A stretch of 64,000 nt of DNA. It comes from Schistocephalus solidus. Lineage: Eukaryota; Platyhelminthes; Cestoda; Diphyllobothriidea; Diphyllobothriidae. Numbering within the stretch: the first letter of the stretch is position 1; every line of letters starts with the position of its first letter. Made by a program: the position numbers and the translations under genes. Below, piece by piece: positions 1 through 11,454 of this stretch. The notes beneath the pieces are model-generated. The model saw only the letters and a list, made by a program, of their open reading frames with translations, did no database searches and was not told the DNA's origin. Location of the stretch: the NCBI GenBank assembly GCA_017591395.1, contig WEDG01002113.1, forward strand, positions 1 through 64,000, written 5' to 3'.

Positions 1-384
1 AAGTGGTGAGTTCTCAAAGTGCCATCATCAGGGTCTACCGGATGAGTCATAAGCATCAGTAATTCGCCACCTGCCATGATCTGCCATTGCTATCATAGCT
101 TGGCCGACTTCAACCTGGTAGATGGTTGCCTGTTCGTGAGCCCTGCCCCCATAGGAAGCTTTTTGCTTCGGAAAGCCAATGGAGCGGGGTACAAACAGGC
201 CTGAGGGAATAAATACCTTATCACGGTCTAGGATTAAAACTTGAAGCGTTCATCGATACAATTTTCTTCTACCAGCGGGCCACCCGCCCGTTGTAATGAC
301 GGTTGCGGATGGGCGAGCAATGTTTGTACTAGCCAACACAAAGGCATGGAATAATAATATTGGTCAAGATTAGCATTTTAAATA
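1..384. other. Unassigned sequence
   Basis: No convincing coding frame, RNA gene or recognised repeat is visible. Confidence 0.5.
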
Positions 385-470
385 CTGGTGAATATTGCCG
401 TAGACTGGCATGGCCATTTCTGGCTTATTAGCCATCGTCAGCTATTCATACCCGACCCCAGGCGGTGCCC
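385..470 (-). repeat. SINE-A fragment, 3' half with hammerhead-like core
   Basis: In the minus sense it reads AGCTGACGA, a perfect TGGCT/AGCCA stem closed by AATA, then AGAAATGGCCAT. Here the base pair next to the core is T-A, so stem II is fully paired, but the position at the predicted cleavage site is G, which should block cleavage. The tRNA-like head is missing. Confidence 0.65.
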
Positions 471-680
471 TCGTTTAAACTCAGACAATTAGTGCGCAGT
501 TGTGGTTGGAAAAATACTGACCGATTTTTTGATTCGCTTTTAAAAATCGAAATTAATTGCTATTTTTGCAGTATTTTATACAGAATTTTACACGCGTTAT
601 ATTTATGTGTGCTCTTTTATGATTCTCCTAAAAATTCTTTCACATAAGGTAAAAATAAGGAATGCTATAACTTTGCTGGC

Positions 681-1515
681 ATGAGTTCAAAGATAAAGAT
701 GAAGAAGCTGGATGATAGCCACCCACATTGGAAGCAATGGTTACAGAAAACTTATTCAGTGTCAGATAAATGTCTGAAGCACTTAATTTCAGTAGTTCAG
801 CGGTGTCCGACCACTTGATGGAAGGTACTAAGGTGAAAAAGATCGGTCAATGGGTCCCAAATGAGCTCGATTAAAGTAAAAGAGTTTGGAATTTAGACGC
901 GCGTTCGATTCTCCCTCTCCATCTCTCTGGGAAACTCTAATTATCCACGTCTTCATCAAATAGTGACGTGTGACGAAAATTGGGTCCTTTATGCATAATC
1001 GTACGCGATCAGGGCCATGACTTAATCGTGACGAAGCACCCTAAAAGTTTCCGAACCCGTAATTGCATCAGCAGATAACGTTGAGGATAATCTGGTAGTC
1101 CGCTATTGGTGCTGTCCATTACAACTTTCTTGAGGTTAATAAGAGTATCGGAGCAGAAGTGTACTGCACCCAGCTCGAAGAAATACATGTTTATTTGGGG
1201 TAAAAATGAGACCTGAAATAGTGAATCAACGTCGCCCAAATCTGCTCCACGAAAACGCACGGCCACATGTTGCCAATGGAGAAACTTCATGAGTTGGGAC
1301 CTGAGACTTTACCACATCTTCCACATTCTTCCGACCTTTTGCCCACTGACTCATTTTTTTCCAGCCTCTAGACACTTTTTCAAGCAAGAAAAACTCAAAA
1401 ACAAATTGACTTGGAGGCGGGATGCAAAAATTTTTTTCAACATTATAGCCAGTGTATTTTTTACAGACGTGTCCTAAATGACCTTGTTCAGGCAGTACAG
1501 GAAATTAATTGATGT
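681..1515 (+). pseudogene. Mariner-family transposase pseudogene
   Basis: Translated pieces in shifting frames match mariner transposases in order: a helix-turn-helix end with VKKIGQWVPNELD (about 830-870), HQIVTCDEKWVL with the first catalytic Asp (about 955-990), DNARPHVA with the second (about 1255-1275), and LPHLPHSSDLLPTD with the third (about 1310-1350). Frameshifts and stops break it, and no intact frame exceeds 62 codons. It would have been a cut-and-paste transposase acting on its own terminal repeats. An unrelated family from the mariner fragments at 10-12 kb. Confidence 0.8.
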
Positions 1516-2690
1516 TCAGGGATAATACTTTGAGTCATTTTAACCCGTGCAGTGTTACATTTCTCAGGAATAAACATTTATTTCTGAATTTATCTAGCAT
1601 TTTTCGGACAACATTATGCAGTAGGCGTTTTGATTCGACCTGGAACCGGACGTCCGCAACGCAGGAACAAACCAGGATTGTTTCAACTGACTGACCACGT
1701 GATTCACCTAACACTGCCAGTGATGGCACTAGCCCGACCGCCCTCTCATGTTCTGCCACATGACTGACTCGTGATTCATGTCATCTTCTTGAGAGCGCGC
1801 TTGACAAACATCCATTCTAAGCATGGCTAGCACACGAGGCCCACACGCATGACTGAATGGCCTTCTCTGTAGTTCACGCACCTATCGCGTTTGATTGATG
1901 CAGAATGTTTTCGTATTGAACTGTTAGTCACAGTTGAAACGGAGGAGGTCACGAAAAATCCAGTCGACAACTCTTCTGGGTTTCGACACATTTCTTTTGT
2001 TCGATAAAACAATGTTTAGGGTAATTGGTGCATAAATTGTTTTAAGCAGTCAGCCTATACATATGCGGATGCTTCTCGAGATAAGGAGCATAAGCAGTAA
2101 ATAGAAAAAACCATCCAAAACGTATGTATATTTCCTTGATCTACTCAAGAAGCCTAGAGATATACCACACCTAGGCGACCCCTCCAGTGTGTCTAAAGTT
2201 GACATCTTCTCAAGACAATATACCCCCTTCTATCGGTGTGGTTGTTAACGCGCATTTTTCTATAAAATTGCCCGGCTCCATTACGTCTTTTGCACAAACT
2301 TGCCAACATGCAAAGCTATCGGGATTGGCAGTGTGTTTATCGATTTATGCAATAATTTTATATGAACGTTCAGGTGGCGCCAACTCAGAAAACAGAGACC
2401 GGATTGGCTGATTTAGACTGGGGTCGGCATGTGGGACGTAGCCGTCTCTTCCTATAAAACGACTACACTCAATATGGCCTTTTAAAAACCTACAGAAATT
2501 AATTAAATTTGAAGACCGGAATACACAATTCTCTTAATTAAGGCGACTCTTTGTGTGTATGGATGCTTCGCAGGATACAGTAGGTGGCCTAGCTCATGCA
2601 GAGTGCGAGCAAATTTTACGTGAGTAGTTTAGTGTACATTTGGTTTTCTGTTAGTTTGATTTGTTAAGTGGATTTAATGCGCGGGAAGCC
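1516..2690. other. Unassigned sequence
   Basis: About 1.2 kb with no supported gene. A short stretch near 1,700-1,750 (CACTGCCAGTGATGG) resembles the edge of repeat D at 7.85 kb, but too weakly to annotate. Confidence 0.4.
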
Positions 2691-2694
2691 TTTT

Positions 2695-3570
2695 ACTAAA
2701 GAACCCTACATGTTCAATCTTATATATTGAAGGAAAACAGGCAGAATTTGTACGAAATCGGAGGTTGCTGGACATCCGAGAAATTTTCTGTTATTTAATA
2801 TCTCAGAACAAATTCCATCGCTTTTGTGCTTTGTGGTATAAGAGGACAATAATATAAGTAAGAAAGGTTTCAAATAAATTCCTTCTGGAACCGGAAATTT
2901 CGATCTTAATTCAATGAAACTCAGGTGAAGGCAAGTGTGAGGAGTCGCATTGTTTTCCAAAATCAAACAAAGAATTCAGCTTTAAGAATTATTTTGTGAA
3001 AATTGCTGACGCTTTTTGCCATAAAACGCAGGCATTTTACAAGTATTTTGTTTTACTACGATTAAAATGAAGACCAGTAACAAAATACGTACAAGATACT
3101 GTAGAGATGGACTAGAGAAATACGTACGTTAACTTTGAGGCATGTGATTAAATACTTTTTTCATGACACAGTTTCCACTATTCCCGAATTTAGAAACGCA
3201 ATGGACATAAGATTAGCAGTTTCTGCAACCTCTTAGTATATATTCGGATACTCTGTTGTGGATTCGCAGTCTTAGAAAAAAACATTAAAGTAAATAAGTG
3301 TAACAAAAAAAGGCTTCAATAAAGTGCGAAAAGTGAGTCCTTTCATTTTCACCCGAAAAGGTTTCACTTGTTTTCAGGCAAGTCACAAAACCGATAAATC
3401 TTCCGCATTTTCCCCTTAAGTAAACCTTGGAAAAAAGGTAAAATCAGGATATATTCACCAGCGAAGTATCTAATAAACGCGCTTTCAAAACCGGTAACTT
3501 ATTATAAAACGTTTCTAAATTGACCTTAGGCATATTAATTGTTGACTTCTGTTGTGGACGTTCATTTGCC
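2695..3570 (+). repeat. Repeat family C, copy 1 (AT-rich, non-coding)
   Basis: Matches 59.2-60.1 kb along its length in the same orientation. Shared blocks include a GCATTGTTTTCC-like segment, CAACCTCTTAGTATA..ATTCGG, GGTAACTTATTATA, and TTGTTGTGGACGTTCATTT near the end. No open frame is shared. Its class is unknown; an old non-autonomous element or satellite unit is possible. Confidence 0.7.
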
Positions 3571-3839
3571 CTGGGCACCATATGCAAAGGTGACACCCAG
3601 GTGCTCTCGGACGGTCGAATAACGCCCAGTTTTGGCTTTGTTTGAATTCTGCTTTCGCAACCGACAGGCGCGAAGGCGCCAGTCGTCTAGGACGAGCGAA
3701 AGCCGGAGGACCCGAGGGACGGATACGGTGCACAACATCGTGTTAAACCTCGCCGCTGTGAAACTGGTGGTTGGTGATGCTCGGATGTGGAAGTAGAAGC
3801 TCCCGATAATGAAAGTCAATATCTACCTCCAGGACAGAT

Positions 3840-4999
3840 AAATTTCAAGAGGTTTTAAAGCAAGTAAATCCTCGAACAGATAGACCGGTTGTGCGATCAA
3901 GAAGGCGGGAACGCCGGCAGTCCACTAGCAGGTCAAGCTCAGCTAGAAAGTCGGAGCCAAGGATTGCATGAGGGGCATCAAAAATCACAAAAATTCGAGA
4001 GAAAGACCGGTAAAGGCCAATGTTAAGGATGAGGGACAAGCTTCCAAACGTGGGAATGGGGGGATAATACAGTGATTTGAACTCCAGTGTCCACTAGGAA
4101 CCGTCTGCGAGTCAAGGTGTCGTAGACATGGAAAGTGCGACCAGAGCCAGAGGAGCCAGAGAAGGCGGTTGCCTCTATTCTCTGACTGACTGGTTTCCCT
4201 GTGGGGATTTGAAGGAACAGAGGGAAGAGGGCCGATGGGCCTTTTCCCCGTAACTGGTATGCTACTAACAGACATCAGCAGTTCGAGGTCGCGAGTGAGA
4301 CCGATAACGGCTGGGTGAACGACTGGATGATCGGCAGGAGATGAGGCGCGCAAGCTGGAATTTAAGCGAAGCTATCTCGGCCGTCATAGCCGCCATCTGC
4401 GTCCCAAGGTGCTCATTAGGCGTCGGTAAGGAGGAAGTGGAGAGCTTGGTCATGGAGGGCGGCTGGAGCCGCTGAACCTCCAAAATCCTATTCACCATCT
4501 CGGCTAGCCGTGATACCGAGCGGTCCTCTGAGCCGGATGCCGGAATGGGTTGAACATCCGTGGGCACACTCTCTAGGAATATCTCCTTAAACAGTTTGTC
4601 GTCAATATTCAGCTCACCACGAAGTGTTTGCATTCTTCTGAGGAGTTCGGTGGGTTTCCGGTCACCCAAACACTCCTCGCGAATGAGTTGGTGATACCGT
4701 TGACGGTCAGACACAGTATGCAGGCGAAGGAGAGCGGCTTTAAGCTGGGTGTATAGTTACTTGGCCGGTGGACTCTGTATGATTGCCTGAACCTGACACA
4801 GAACTTGCAATGACAACGCCTGAACAAGCCTGTGAAATTTGGTTACTTCCTTGGTATTATTCGCAGAGTGAAAACTCGACTCGATGCGAAGGAAGTTCGG
4901 GTGCATTTGTCCAAAAATCGGGTAAGGAGATCGACACCGCACTAATAGTGTCTTCCGTGATAACGGCGGCAGTGAGAGGAGCCGAGTGAAAGTGCGCAC
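3840..4999 (-). pseudogene. Ty3/Gypsy (CsRn1-like) gag-protease remnant
   Basis: The minus strand encodes a capsid start with AVITEDTISAVSISLPDFW (about 4,990-4,930), then a capsid body with LIREECLGDRKPTELLRRMQ (4,714-4,265), a damaged zinc-knuckle region (about 4,250), and a protease segment AILGSDFLAELDLLVD (about 3,980-3,900). This is the usual order in flatworm CsRn1-type elements. Frames are broken by stops and shifts, and the protease active-site motif is not intact. Reverse transcriptase and integrase are absent. The 5' LTR and primer site lie just upstream at 5,093-5,287. Confidence 0.85.
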
Positions 5000-5092
5000 G
5001 GGGAAAAGACCAATAAGGCACTGCGCAATGGTTGGCTGGCTCTTGTCGGTGAGTGAAAGCGCGTGAAAAAGGCAGCGCGCGTCCTCGTTCAG

Positions 5093-5102
5093 GGGGTCAC
5101 CA
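5093..5102 (-). other. Retroelement primer-binding site, tRNA-Trp type
   Basis: Reads TGGTGACCCC on the minus strand, directly after the LTR and about 100 bases before gag. It is complementary to GGGGUCACCA, the 3' end of tRNA-Trp, the primer known for CsRn1-type elements. Confidence 0.65.
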
Positions 5103-5287
5103 CTTTAGCGAGCAATTACGATCGATAATACGATTCCCACGCTAAGACCTAAGACAGACAAGCCACGCCAAAGGTTACAATACGACGGAATCAACTGACG
5201 ACGATGCCAAATGAATAACAAAGGTAATAGGTGGAAAATCAGTTAATGTCACCGAACCACCAACAAGTTGGAGTGTGGCGCGCTACA
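5103..5287 (-). repeat. 5' LTR of the CsRn1-like element
   Basis: In the minus sense it starts TGTAGCGCGCC and ends CTCGCTAAAG next to the primer site. About 185 bp. The end does not obey the usual CA rule exactly. No partner 3' LTR was found in the window, consistent with truncation of the element near 3.84 kb. Confidence 0.6.
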
Positions 5288-6294
5288 GTTAATAAATGCC
5301 AACTTAAACAAATATGGTTAAATGCGAGTTAAGTAAATGTGTAACAAGTGGAATAACCGTAAAAAGTTGTGTATAAAATAAAATATGGCAAAGATCTACC
5401 ACAAGTCCGCTCTCTGAGTCGGTCAGTGATGCATGCACGTTTAAGTTCTAACTTTCCCAATTACATATTTCTTTAAAAAATGGCTAAACTATACCTTGAA
5501 TACCGCGCATTCCCTCCCAGAATCCCTATGGTCTTCGCTTAAATCGTCGGAGCACGTTCGTACGGCTTATGTGTCCCCTTTTGCAAGTTTGGGAGGGAAA
5601 AAGGATAGGATAAAGAGGGGAAGAGGTCTATTTCGGAGCTTTTGCTGACAATAAACTCAACACAGAATGCGACCTTTCTGTAAAGCTCTCCTTCTCAGTA
5701 ACTTCTAGTAGCTTCGGTCTTATTTGATTTTACCTTCTACCGCGAATTCTCCCAGCCGGCTACTGCTGCCACACGTTTGATTCCCAAGTCGTCGGTGTAG
5801 GGCAGTCCAGTTTCTAATCGATGAACTTAAATTTGCTGTTTGCAGCAAAACACCCACACCCCAGCACGCTAGGTGCCCTAGACTGCGTGCGTCTGCGCGT
5901 TTTGCTCAACCAAAAATAGAATTCCACCTTAGAGAGCCACATTCAAACAAGCCGAATTGTCATGACATCTGAGATTTCCAAACAAGATACTCCAGAAGTC
6001 GAGGATTGCCGAAAATCTGTGATAATTTAAGATGAATAAATTCTGCTAACTCACACTGTGAGGGTCTAAAAAGCTATCTCTTAGAGTTTTTGCTCAGAAC
6101 GCAATCGGAAGAAATGCAACTTGGCAAACGCGCGTTTTCTTTTCACCATCCGCCCTGTCAGTGAAAGGTGAAGAAATTGGAAATCGGTTAGTAGCATAGG
6201 CGATGGAGGGGGGAGGGGCTTAGCAAACAAGGGGAGAAATTGGATCAGGCCCTGAGGTCAGGGGCAGAGGAAATTTGTCGGTGAGATTCAGATA
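5288..6294. other. Unassigned sequence
   Basis: About 1 kb upstream of the LTR with no supported gene or repeat match. Confidence 0.4.
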
Positions 6295-6480
6295 CTGCAG
6301 TACCGGCAAAAATAAGGGAGACCGGAATGGCCGTTTCTGGCTTATTAGCCGTCACCAGCCAGTCATACCCAATCTGAACTGGGGACAAATGGGGTTTGAA
6401 CCCAGAAACTTTGATCTTTGTGTCGAACGCTCTATTAATGATATGTTTGTGTTTCGTTGCTGTAACGCAAAGTGGTAGAA
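6295..6480 (-). repeat. SINE-A copy
   Basis: The minus sense shows a tRNA-like box B (GGGTTTGAACCC context), then the 3' half with CTGGTGACGGCTAATAAG and CCAGAAACGGCC, and the ending GTCTCCCTTATTTTTGCCGG. The core has one change (CTGGTGA), so a ribozyme here should be dead. Confidence 0.7.
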
Positions 6481-7394
6481 CGCGGGTAAGAATATGTGGT
6501 TGTCAGCTTTAGTCGAGGTATAAGGAGGGCTTCGGTCAACGCCTTCAGCCAGCACAAGGTTGAGTCGGTTAACGGTATGGCCATTACCTATGACGTCGCA
6601 AGTATCGGATGGTGTGGGAATTATGAGGGTCTCGCAGACGCCTTGTGGATGACTCGAAATGCCTGATTAATGTGCTGGACGCTGGATGATGGACGATGGA
6701 CGCTGGGAACCAGTAACGATTGGGCAAGTTACCTAATGGAATTTTTTACCGGCACAGCTTTTATTTCTGGAATAACGTAAGGATTCTCTCCTGGAATTCA
6801 ACCAGTGCAGCCAGTTTTTAAGTCCGGGACACCTTCTTCTGATGACATGGATACATTTGTAACCCGAAATCTGATTGCATTAGGAGAACAGGACTTTGTT
6901 GAGTAAGCCCACTGTTTTGAGCTGGCTCCACAAATAGCTAATGCAGGTGGATCAAGTAACGTGTGCTGCCAGGTAACTGGCCCTCGTTCGGTGATACATT
7001 TATCTATGAGAGAAACTGTTGCTCATGACTACCAGTTAACCAAAGCTTAGTAACTTGCTGATGCAAATGACTGCTGTCTGAATGTAATTTTTAAAAACCG
7101 CTAATGGCACAGTAAATAGTAAAGCATTGTTTTCCTGGAATATATGTTAACAAGGCAAAGACGATGAAATAAGCAGAATTTAATGACGTCATGAAATTTA
7201 GCAACCGCTTCTTCAGCTGCACACGGTTCCTCAATTTCGTTCCAAGTTCATTAGATACGATTGATGACGAGATCAGTTTCCTGAAGAACGTCTTTCTCTG
7301 AAACGGGTATCCGGAGAAATTCATCGATAAGTATAACCATCCCAGAGAAGAAAGTCCTGTTGAAATATTCTTACCAAGAAAGCTGGTGAGCATT
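6481..7394. other. Unassigned sequence
   Basis: No supported gene. A short internal run GGACGCTGGATGATGGACG with GATGGACGCTGG next to it (about 6,676-6,706) is a tiny tandem. Confidence 0.4.
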
Positions 7395-7900
7395 TATCTC
7401 CCTTTCAAGGGTGATAATGTGTCCAATTTGATCAAGCAACGGCTCCGATGCACGACTGAACGAACGTACGCCACGTGTAAGTTACTGCTAATAAGCGCTA
7501 AAATGGCTATTCCAGTTAGATCAACCCAACACATTCTGCCTATGCACGCGACATCAAATCTTATTGATGAGTTAGCCTGTATTTGCAGATGCAAATTTAT
7601 TGGCCACACGCAAAGGCAGTTGGCAGCTCGATCACCGGAGTAAATGTCAAAATGGCTGCTAAGGACGGAAAATAATATACCCACGAGTCCAATCACAAAG
7701 TGCCTGATGGGCACTAGCCATAAGGTGGACCAAATGGCTGCAGTTAATGTCGTATTTCGGGCAACAGCTGGGCCTCTCCTGCAATTTGCAGAGACTGCTG
7801 CAATACGAATAAAAAACAGAACTCTGTAAGCATCTGGATCCCATGAATAACCTAGCACTGCCAGAGTATGGACCGATAATAGACGCAACCCAATTCCCTC
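7395..7900. repeat. Repeat family D, copy 1
   Basis: TCAAGGGTGATAATGTG..TTGATCAAGCAACGG matches 48,732-48,780, and GCAGTTGGCAGCTCGATCACCGGAG..ATGGCTGCTAAGGACG matches 26,028-26,090. The 164-codon minus open frame over it (7,394-7,888) has no recognisable domain, and I treat it as chance. Confidence 0.5.
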
Positions 7901-8590
7901 ACCCCTCCTCTCACTTCCTGCGTTCCGCTTGACACGTTTTTTTTTACCGGAATCTGAACTGGTTTGCCTAGCTATCCTTCCTCCTCTTTTTCCATCTCAC
8001 TATGCGCACCCCATATCAAACCCACCGTTCATGCTTTATTTACCTATCGCGTTTGATTCCTGTAGGTCAATGTTTGATTGGATAGTTTATCTTACCTTTT
8101 TAATAGGCAATGACCGTATGCAGTTGAGTAGGGGGTCGCATAATGCTATGACGACATTTAATATTAACCTTTGCAGAGTCGGTTAGCTGGTACCGTACGC
8201 CGCTTCTGACTGTTTTATTGTGATTGAATTAATCAAAGTAAATTACCTCTTGATCGCTGCTATGGCGTTTAGTTTTTTTCAAGGAAAGCACTCAATTCCC
8301 CTTCCTCTGCCAAAATTTAAACACTCCCTTCCTCTCAAAAAACGTATGCGTCCATCCAAGTTAAAGAACTTTAAGGATAAGGACGTCTGATGCCAGAATC
8401 ATTCGGGGTGATGAGATTGCAGGGAACTGTGCATCGTGGGCGAGCGCATAGTGTGCATAGGCAACACGGAGCCATCTGGCCGCAAGCAGTCTGACGTATC
8501 CTACTCGCACACCGGAAGGATCGGCGATTCACACCCGGAGCGGCAATTTCCCCGTGACGTAAGCTCCAACGATAAGAGGTAATGCTCCAA
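7901..8590. other. Unassigned sequence
   Basis: No supported gene or repeat. Confidence 0.4.
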
Positions 8591-10014
8591 GAAGGCAACC
8601 TGGCGAACATACGTTTGCTTTCGGTAAATTCTCATGAGGTCATTACCGTGACATGACTACAGCGTGATCAGAATATACTAATAATTAGGGAGGTTCCATT
8701 GGGACAGTCTCTACTTGCAATAATACGAGAGGTACGCAAAAACGAGAACTACTCCTTTCAAGATTGTCGAAATTTCCACAGAAGGAGGCAGAAACTATGG
8801 GGTGAGTATACTCATAAGTCTAGTGCATGTATACGGCAGGTTATGTTTGTGGGTTATGCTTAACTCTTCACAGAATTGGGAGATGAGGACTATGAGAGGA
8901 TACTTAGAAACAGCGTCAGATAAAGAATGGTAAAGTGGGTAGGAAGAGGATGGGAAAAATTAGTGTCGGGGAAGGTAGGAGGAGAGGAAGGCGAGAAGAA
9001 ACGCATGAGATTTGCAGATTAATTTAATTTTAGCAACGAGCAACGCGGATTTTTAACTAAGTTCTTCTGTGCGCACAAGACGAGCTCGTGCAACCTGGTT
9101 GTGGTCGCTTCTACTAGGGGATACCCAAGAAAAAGGCGAAGTATTTTTTGTAGGCAAGTGGGTTGGCAGTACTGTCCCCTTCGCTAGGTACGTTTACTAG
9201 GCCCTTCTCTTGTCCAGTTGGTCACGTGGCCTTCAGTTGGCCTTCAGTTGGTCACGTGGCCTTCAGGAGAAACCATCGCAGCAGACAGAGTGGTTGAATT
9301 ATTAGGCCCCCTCACAATGCCCTCGGCGATGTTGCGATGACAATCTTTAAGGAGCAACGCGCCAACATCAAATTCTGTTTCCCGCTAAAGAACAACAGAC
9401 AACAGCAGAACGAGCTCCGATATTTCGGACAGCTTAAAGGAAGGAAGCGCTAAAACAGACACGAGGTTAGGAGCGGTTTGCCTGACTTAGAATTTCCCTT
9501 GAAGCTGAACACCGTTCGGGTCGCCCGTCAATTTCCAGAACAGACGAAAATGTTCAAAAAGTGCGCAATGCCATTATATCTAATCGTCACGGAAAGATTG
9601 ATAAATTGGTCGAAATAAATTACATTTCCTGGGGTTCATACCAAAAATGCTAACTAATGATTTGAACACGGGACGCGTCGCGGCAAAGTTTGTTCCAGAA
9701 CTGCTTTCGGATGGCCAGAGGAAGATCCGTCTGTGTGTGTACTATTAGGTGAAAGAACAGGCACAAGGTTAGAGGGAATTAATCAGGCACAGGTTAGAGG
9801 GAATTAATCTTGGTGTTCTGGCTACGATCCAGCCAGTTGAAAACAGCTTCATCACCCAGACCAAAAAATATGGCAAGCGAAATCAACTTTGGTGTCCGTG
9901 ATGGTTTGCTTTTTCGACCTCAGAGGAGTCGTTCAGGTTGAATTTATTCCTCATGGCACCACTGTGCATCACCATAACTAGCTGCAAGAGCTGACGGGAT
10001 TGTGTGAGAAAAAA

Positions 10015-10436
10015 TCGACCTGAATTTTGGCGATCGGGGGATTGGCTGATTCATCATGATATCGTGCCTGCCCACACAGCGTTCAAAATCAGTCAGTTTT
10101 TGGCGAAAAACGGCATAACAATGGTTGCTCGTCCCCTTGCTCGCCCGAGCTAGCCCCCCACCCATCCTGAAACTTCTTATTCCTGAGAATGACGACAGAC
10201 GTAAATGGAAAGCCTTTTTATAACATGGTAAAGCTTACGAGATCACCTCGCTGGAGGCACTTAACAGCATTAGTTATTCACAATTTAAAATAAAATGTTT
10301 CGAACGGTGGAAAACCCATTGGGGCAAGTGTATGGCATTAAATGCATAGTATTTTGAAGGGGACGAATGTCTTTAAGATGTTACTTTAAATTTTAAAAAA
10401 GTAATAGACAATTCTCGTTTTTTTTTGGTGCTCCCT
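10015..10436 (+). pseudogene. Mariner transposase C-terminal remnant (left)
   Basis: Plus-strand translation gives GDWLIHHD.VPAHTAFKISQF, then LAKNGITMVARPLA, matching the second catalytic Asp region of mariner transposases. A decayed C-terminus with SLFITW and NPLGQVYGIK follows. Stops interrupt it. Confidence 0.75.
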
Positions 10437-10450
10437 CGTTTGGCGGCATG

Positions 10451-10458
10451 CCTTAGAT
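10451..10458. repeat. hAT target-site duplication, left (CCTTAGAT)
   Basis: Identical to 11,397-11,404. Eight bases is the size that defines hAT insertions. Confidence 0.85.
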
Positions 10459-11396
10459 CAGGAGTCGGCAAACTTTTCGGACTACTAGGCCATTTCAGGA
10501 GGTCAAGAAGGCACACTAGGCCAGAAGAAACAAGGTTACAGTGCGGGCAGACAGCGGGATTGCCTTGAAAGCGTCGTTTTGCTCGGGGCAAATGACGTGA
10601 ACTGCAGCAAAGTCTGCATCAGTGAAGGAATGCATTTTCTTCGCAATCAACAAGGACACTTCATAGGAGGCACGAATGCGACGCTCAGCAGCCTCGGAAG
10701 CTTTGGAGGCCTGCTTCTTGAAGAGGGACGACTGTTGATCCAACCGTGACTGCAAGCGAACAGCCTCAGTCTTCCGCTCATCCGCGGTGCAGTCGCTGTA
10801 CGTGTGCGCGTGGTTGGCAGCGAAATGCCTCTTGAGATTCGATCGCTTGAAATTGCTGTTGGTATCGTTGCACAATAAACACAGGGCTTTGTTGTCGCGT
10901 TGGACGAAGAATACATCGTCAGTCCATTCGGGGTTAAAGACACGACGTTTGAGGTCAACCTTCCCGAGACTAGTAGCTGCGCGTTGCTTCTGCTCTTTAG
11001 GCATAGTAATTAGGGTTACTGTGTGGGCACTCGATGCCTGTAATATGACCATGAGATAAAATGGCTTCGCACGTCACAGCACACACACGTGCGCATAACA
11101 CACGCCTTGACCCCGGTAAGAGGTGAATGGAACCGAGACCAGAGAATGATCTTGTTTACAACATTTATCATCCCTCCCCGGTCAGGCGCTTCTGTTTCAT
11201 ACAAGCGCCTGACATCAGTTCTAAAAATAAACACGAGCCACAGCTTGAGCTGAAACAAGAAGTAATGAAGGGGAACAAAACCACGGCAATGCAATTAGGC
11301 CGGATCCAACAATAAATAACTAGGGGGGGCGTTAGGTCGGACTGGAATACGAGCTAGGCCATATCTGGCCTAAAGGCCGGAGTTTGCTGACCTCCG
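10459..11396 (-). mobile_element. Non-autonomous hAT transposon, 938 bp
   Basis: Bounded by inverted ends CAGGAGTCGGCAAAC (left) and CGGAGGTCAGCAAAC (right, minus sense), close to the hAT/Charlie consensus, and flanked by the exact 8-bp duplication CCTTAGAT. It carries only the N-terminal BED-finger part of a transposase, so it cannot move by itself. It inserted between the two mariner remnants. Confidence 0.88.
10516..11052 (-). CDS. hAT transposase N-terminus, BED zinc finger (truncated)
   Basis: 178-codon open frame. It contains RVFNPEWTDDVFFVQR, then CLLCND (Cys-X2-Cys) and NLKRHFAANH (His-X4-His): a BED-type finger that would bind the element ends. It continues SYEVSLLIAKKMHSFTDADF and VICPEQNDAFKAIPLS, closely following the GTF2IRD2/ZBED group of hAT proteins. 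It stops before the catalytic and dimerisation domains. The likely natural start is the Met at LITMPKEQKQRAA (codon about 11,004), 16 residues into the open frame. A finger-only product could act as a repressor; that is inference. Confidence 0.8.
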   Translation of the reverse strand: MVILQASSAHTVTLITMPKEQKQRAATSLGKVDLKRRVFNPEWTDDVFFVQRDNKALCLLCNDTNSNFKRSNLKRHFAANHAHTYSDCTADERKTEAVRLQSRLDQQSSLFKKQASKASEAAERRIRASYEVSLLIAKKMHSFTDADFAAVHVICPEQNDAFKAIPLSARTVTLFLLA

Positions 11397-11404
11397 CCTT
11401 AGAT
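11397..11404. repeat. hAT target-site duplication, right (CCTTAGAT)
   Basis: Pairs with 10,451-10,458. Confidence 0.85.
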
Positions 11405-11454
11405 AAAGGTCTTCGCACCGCCTCAGCTACTGCATCCAATCCCATCACTTGTTA

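Noticed and set aside
7394..7888. 164-codon minus frame, apparently hydrophobic
   Set aside because: No domain, overlaps repeat family D and competing frames; no splice or promoter support.
10647..10958. 103-codon minus frame inside the hAT element
   Set aside because: Shadow of the BED-finger frame in another phase.
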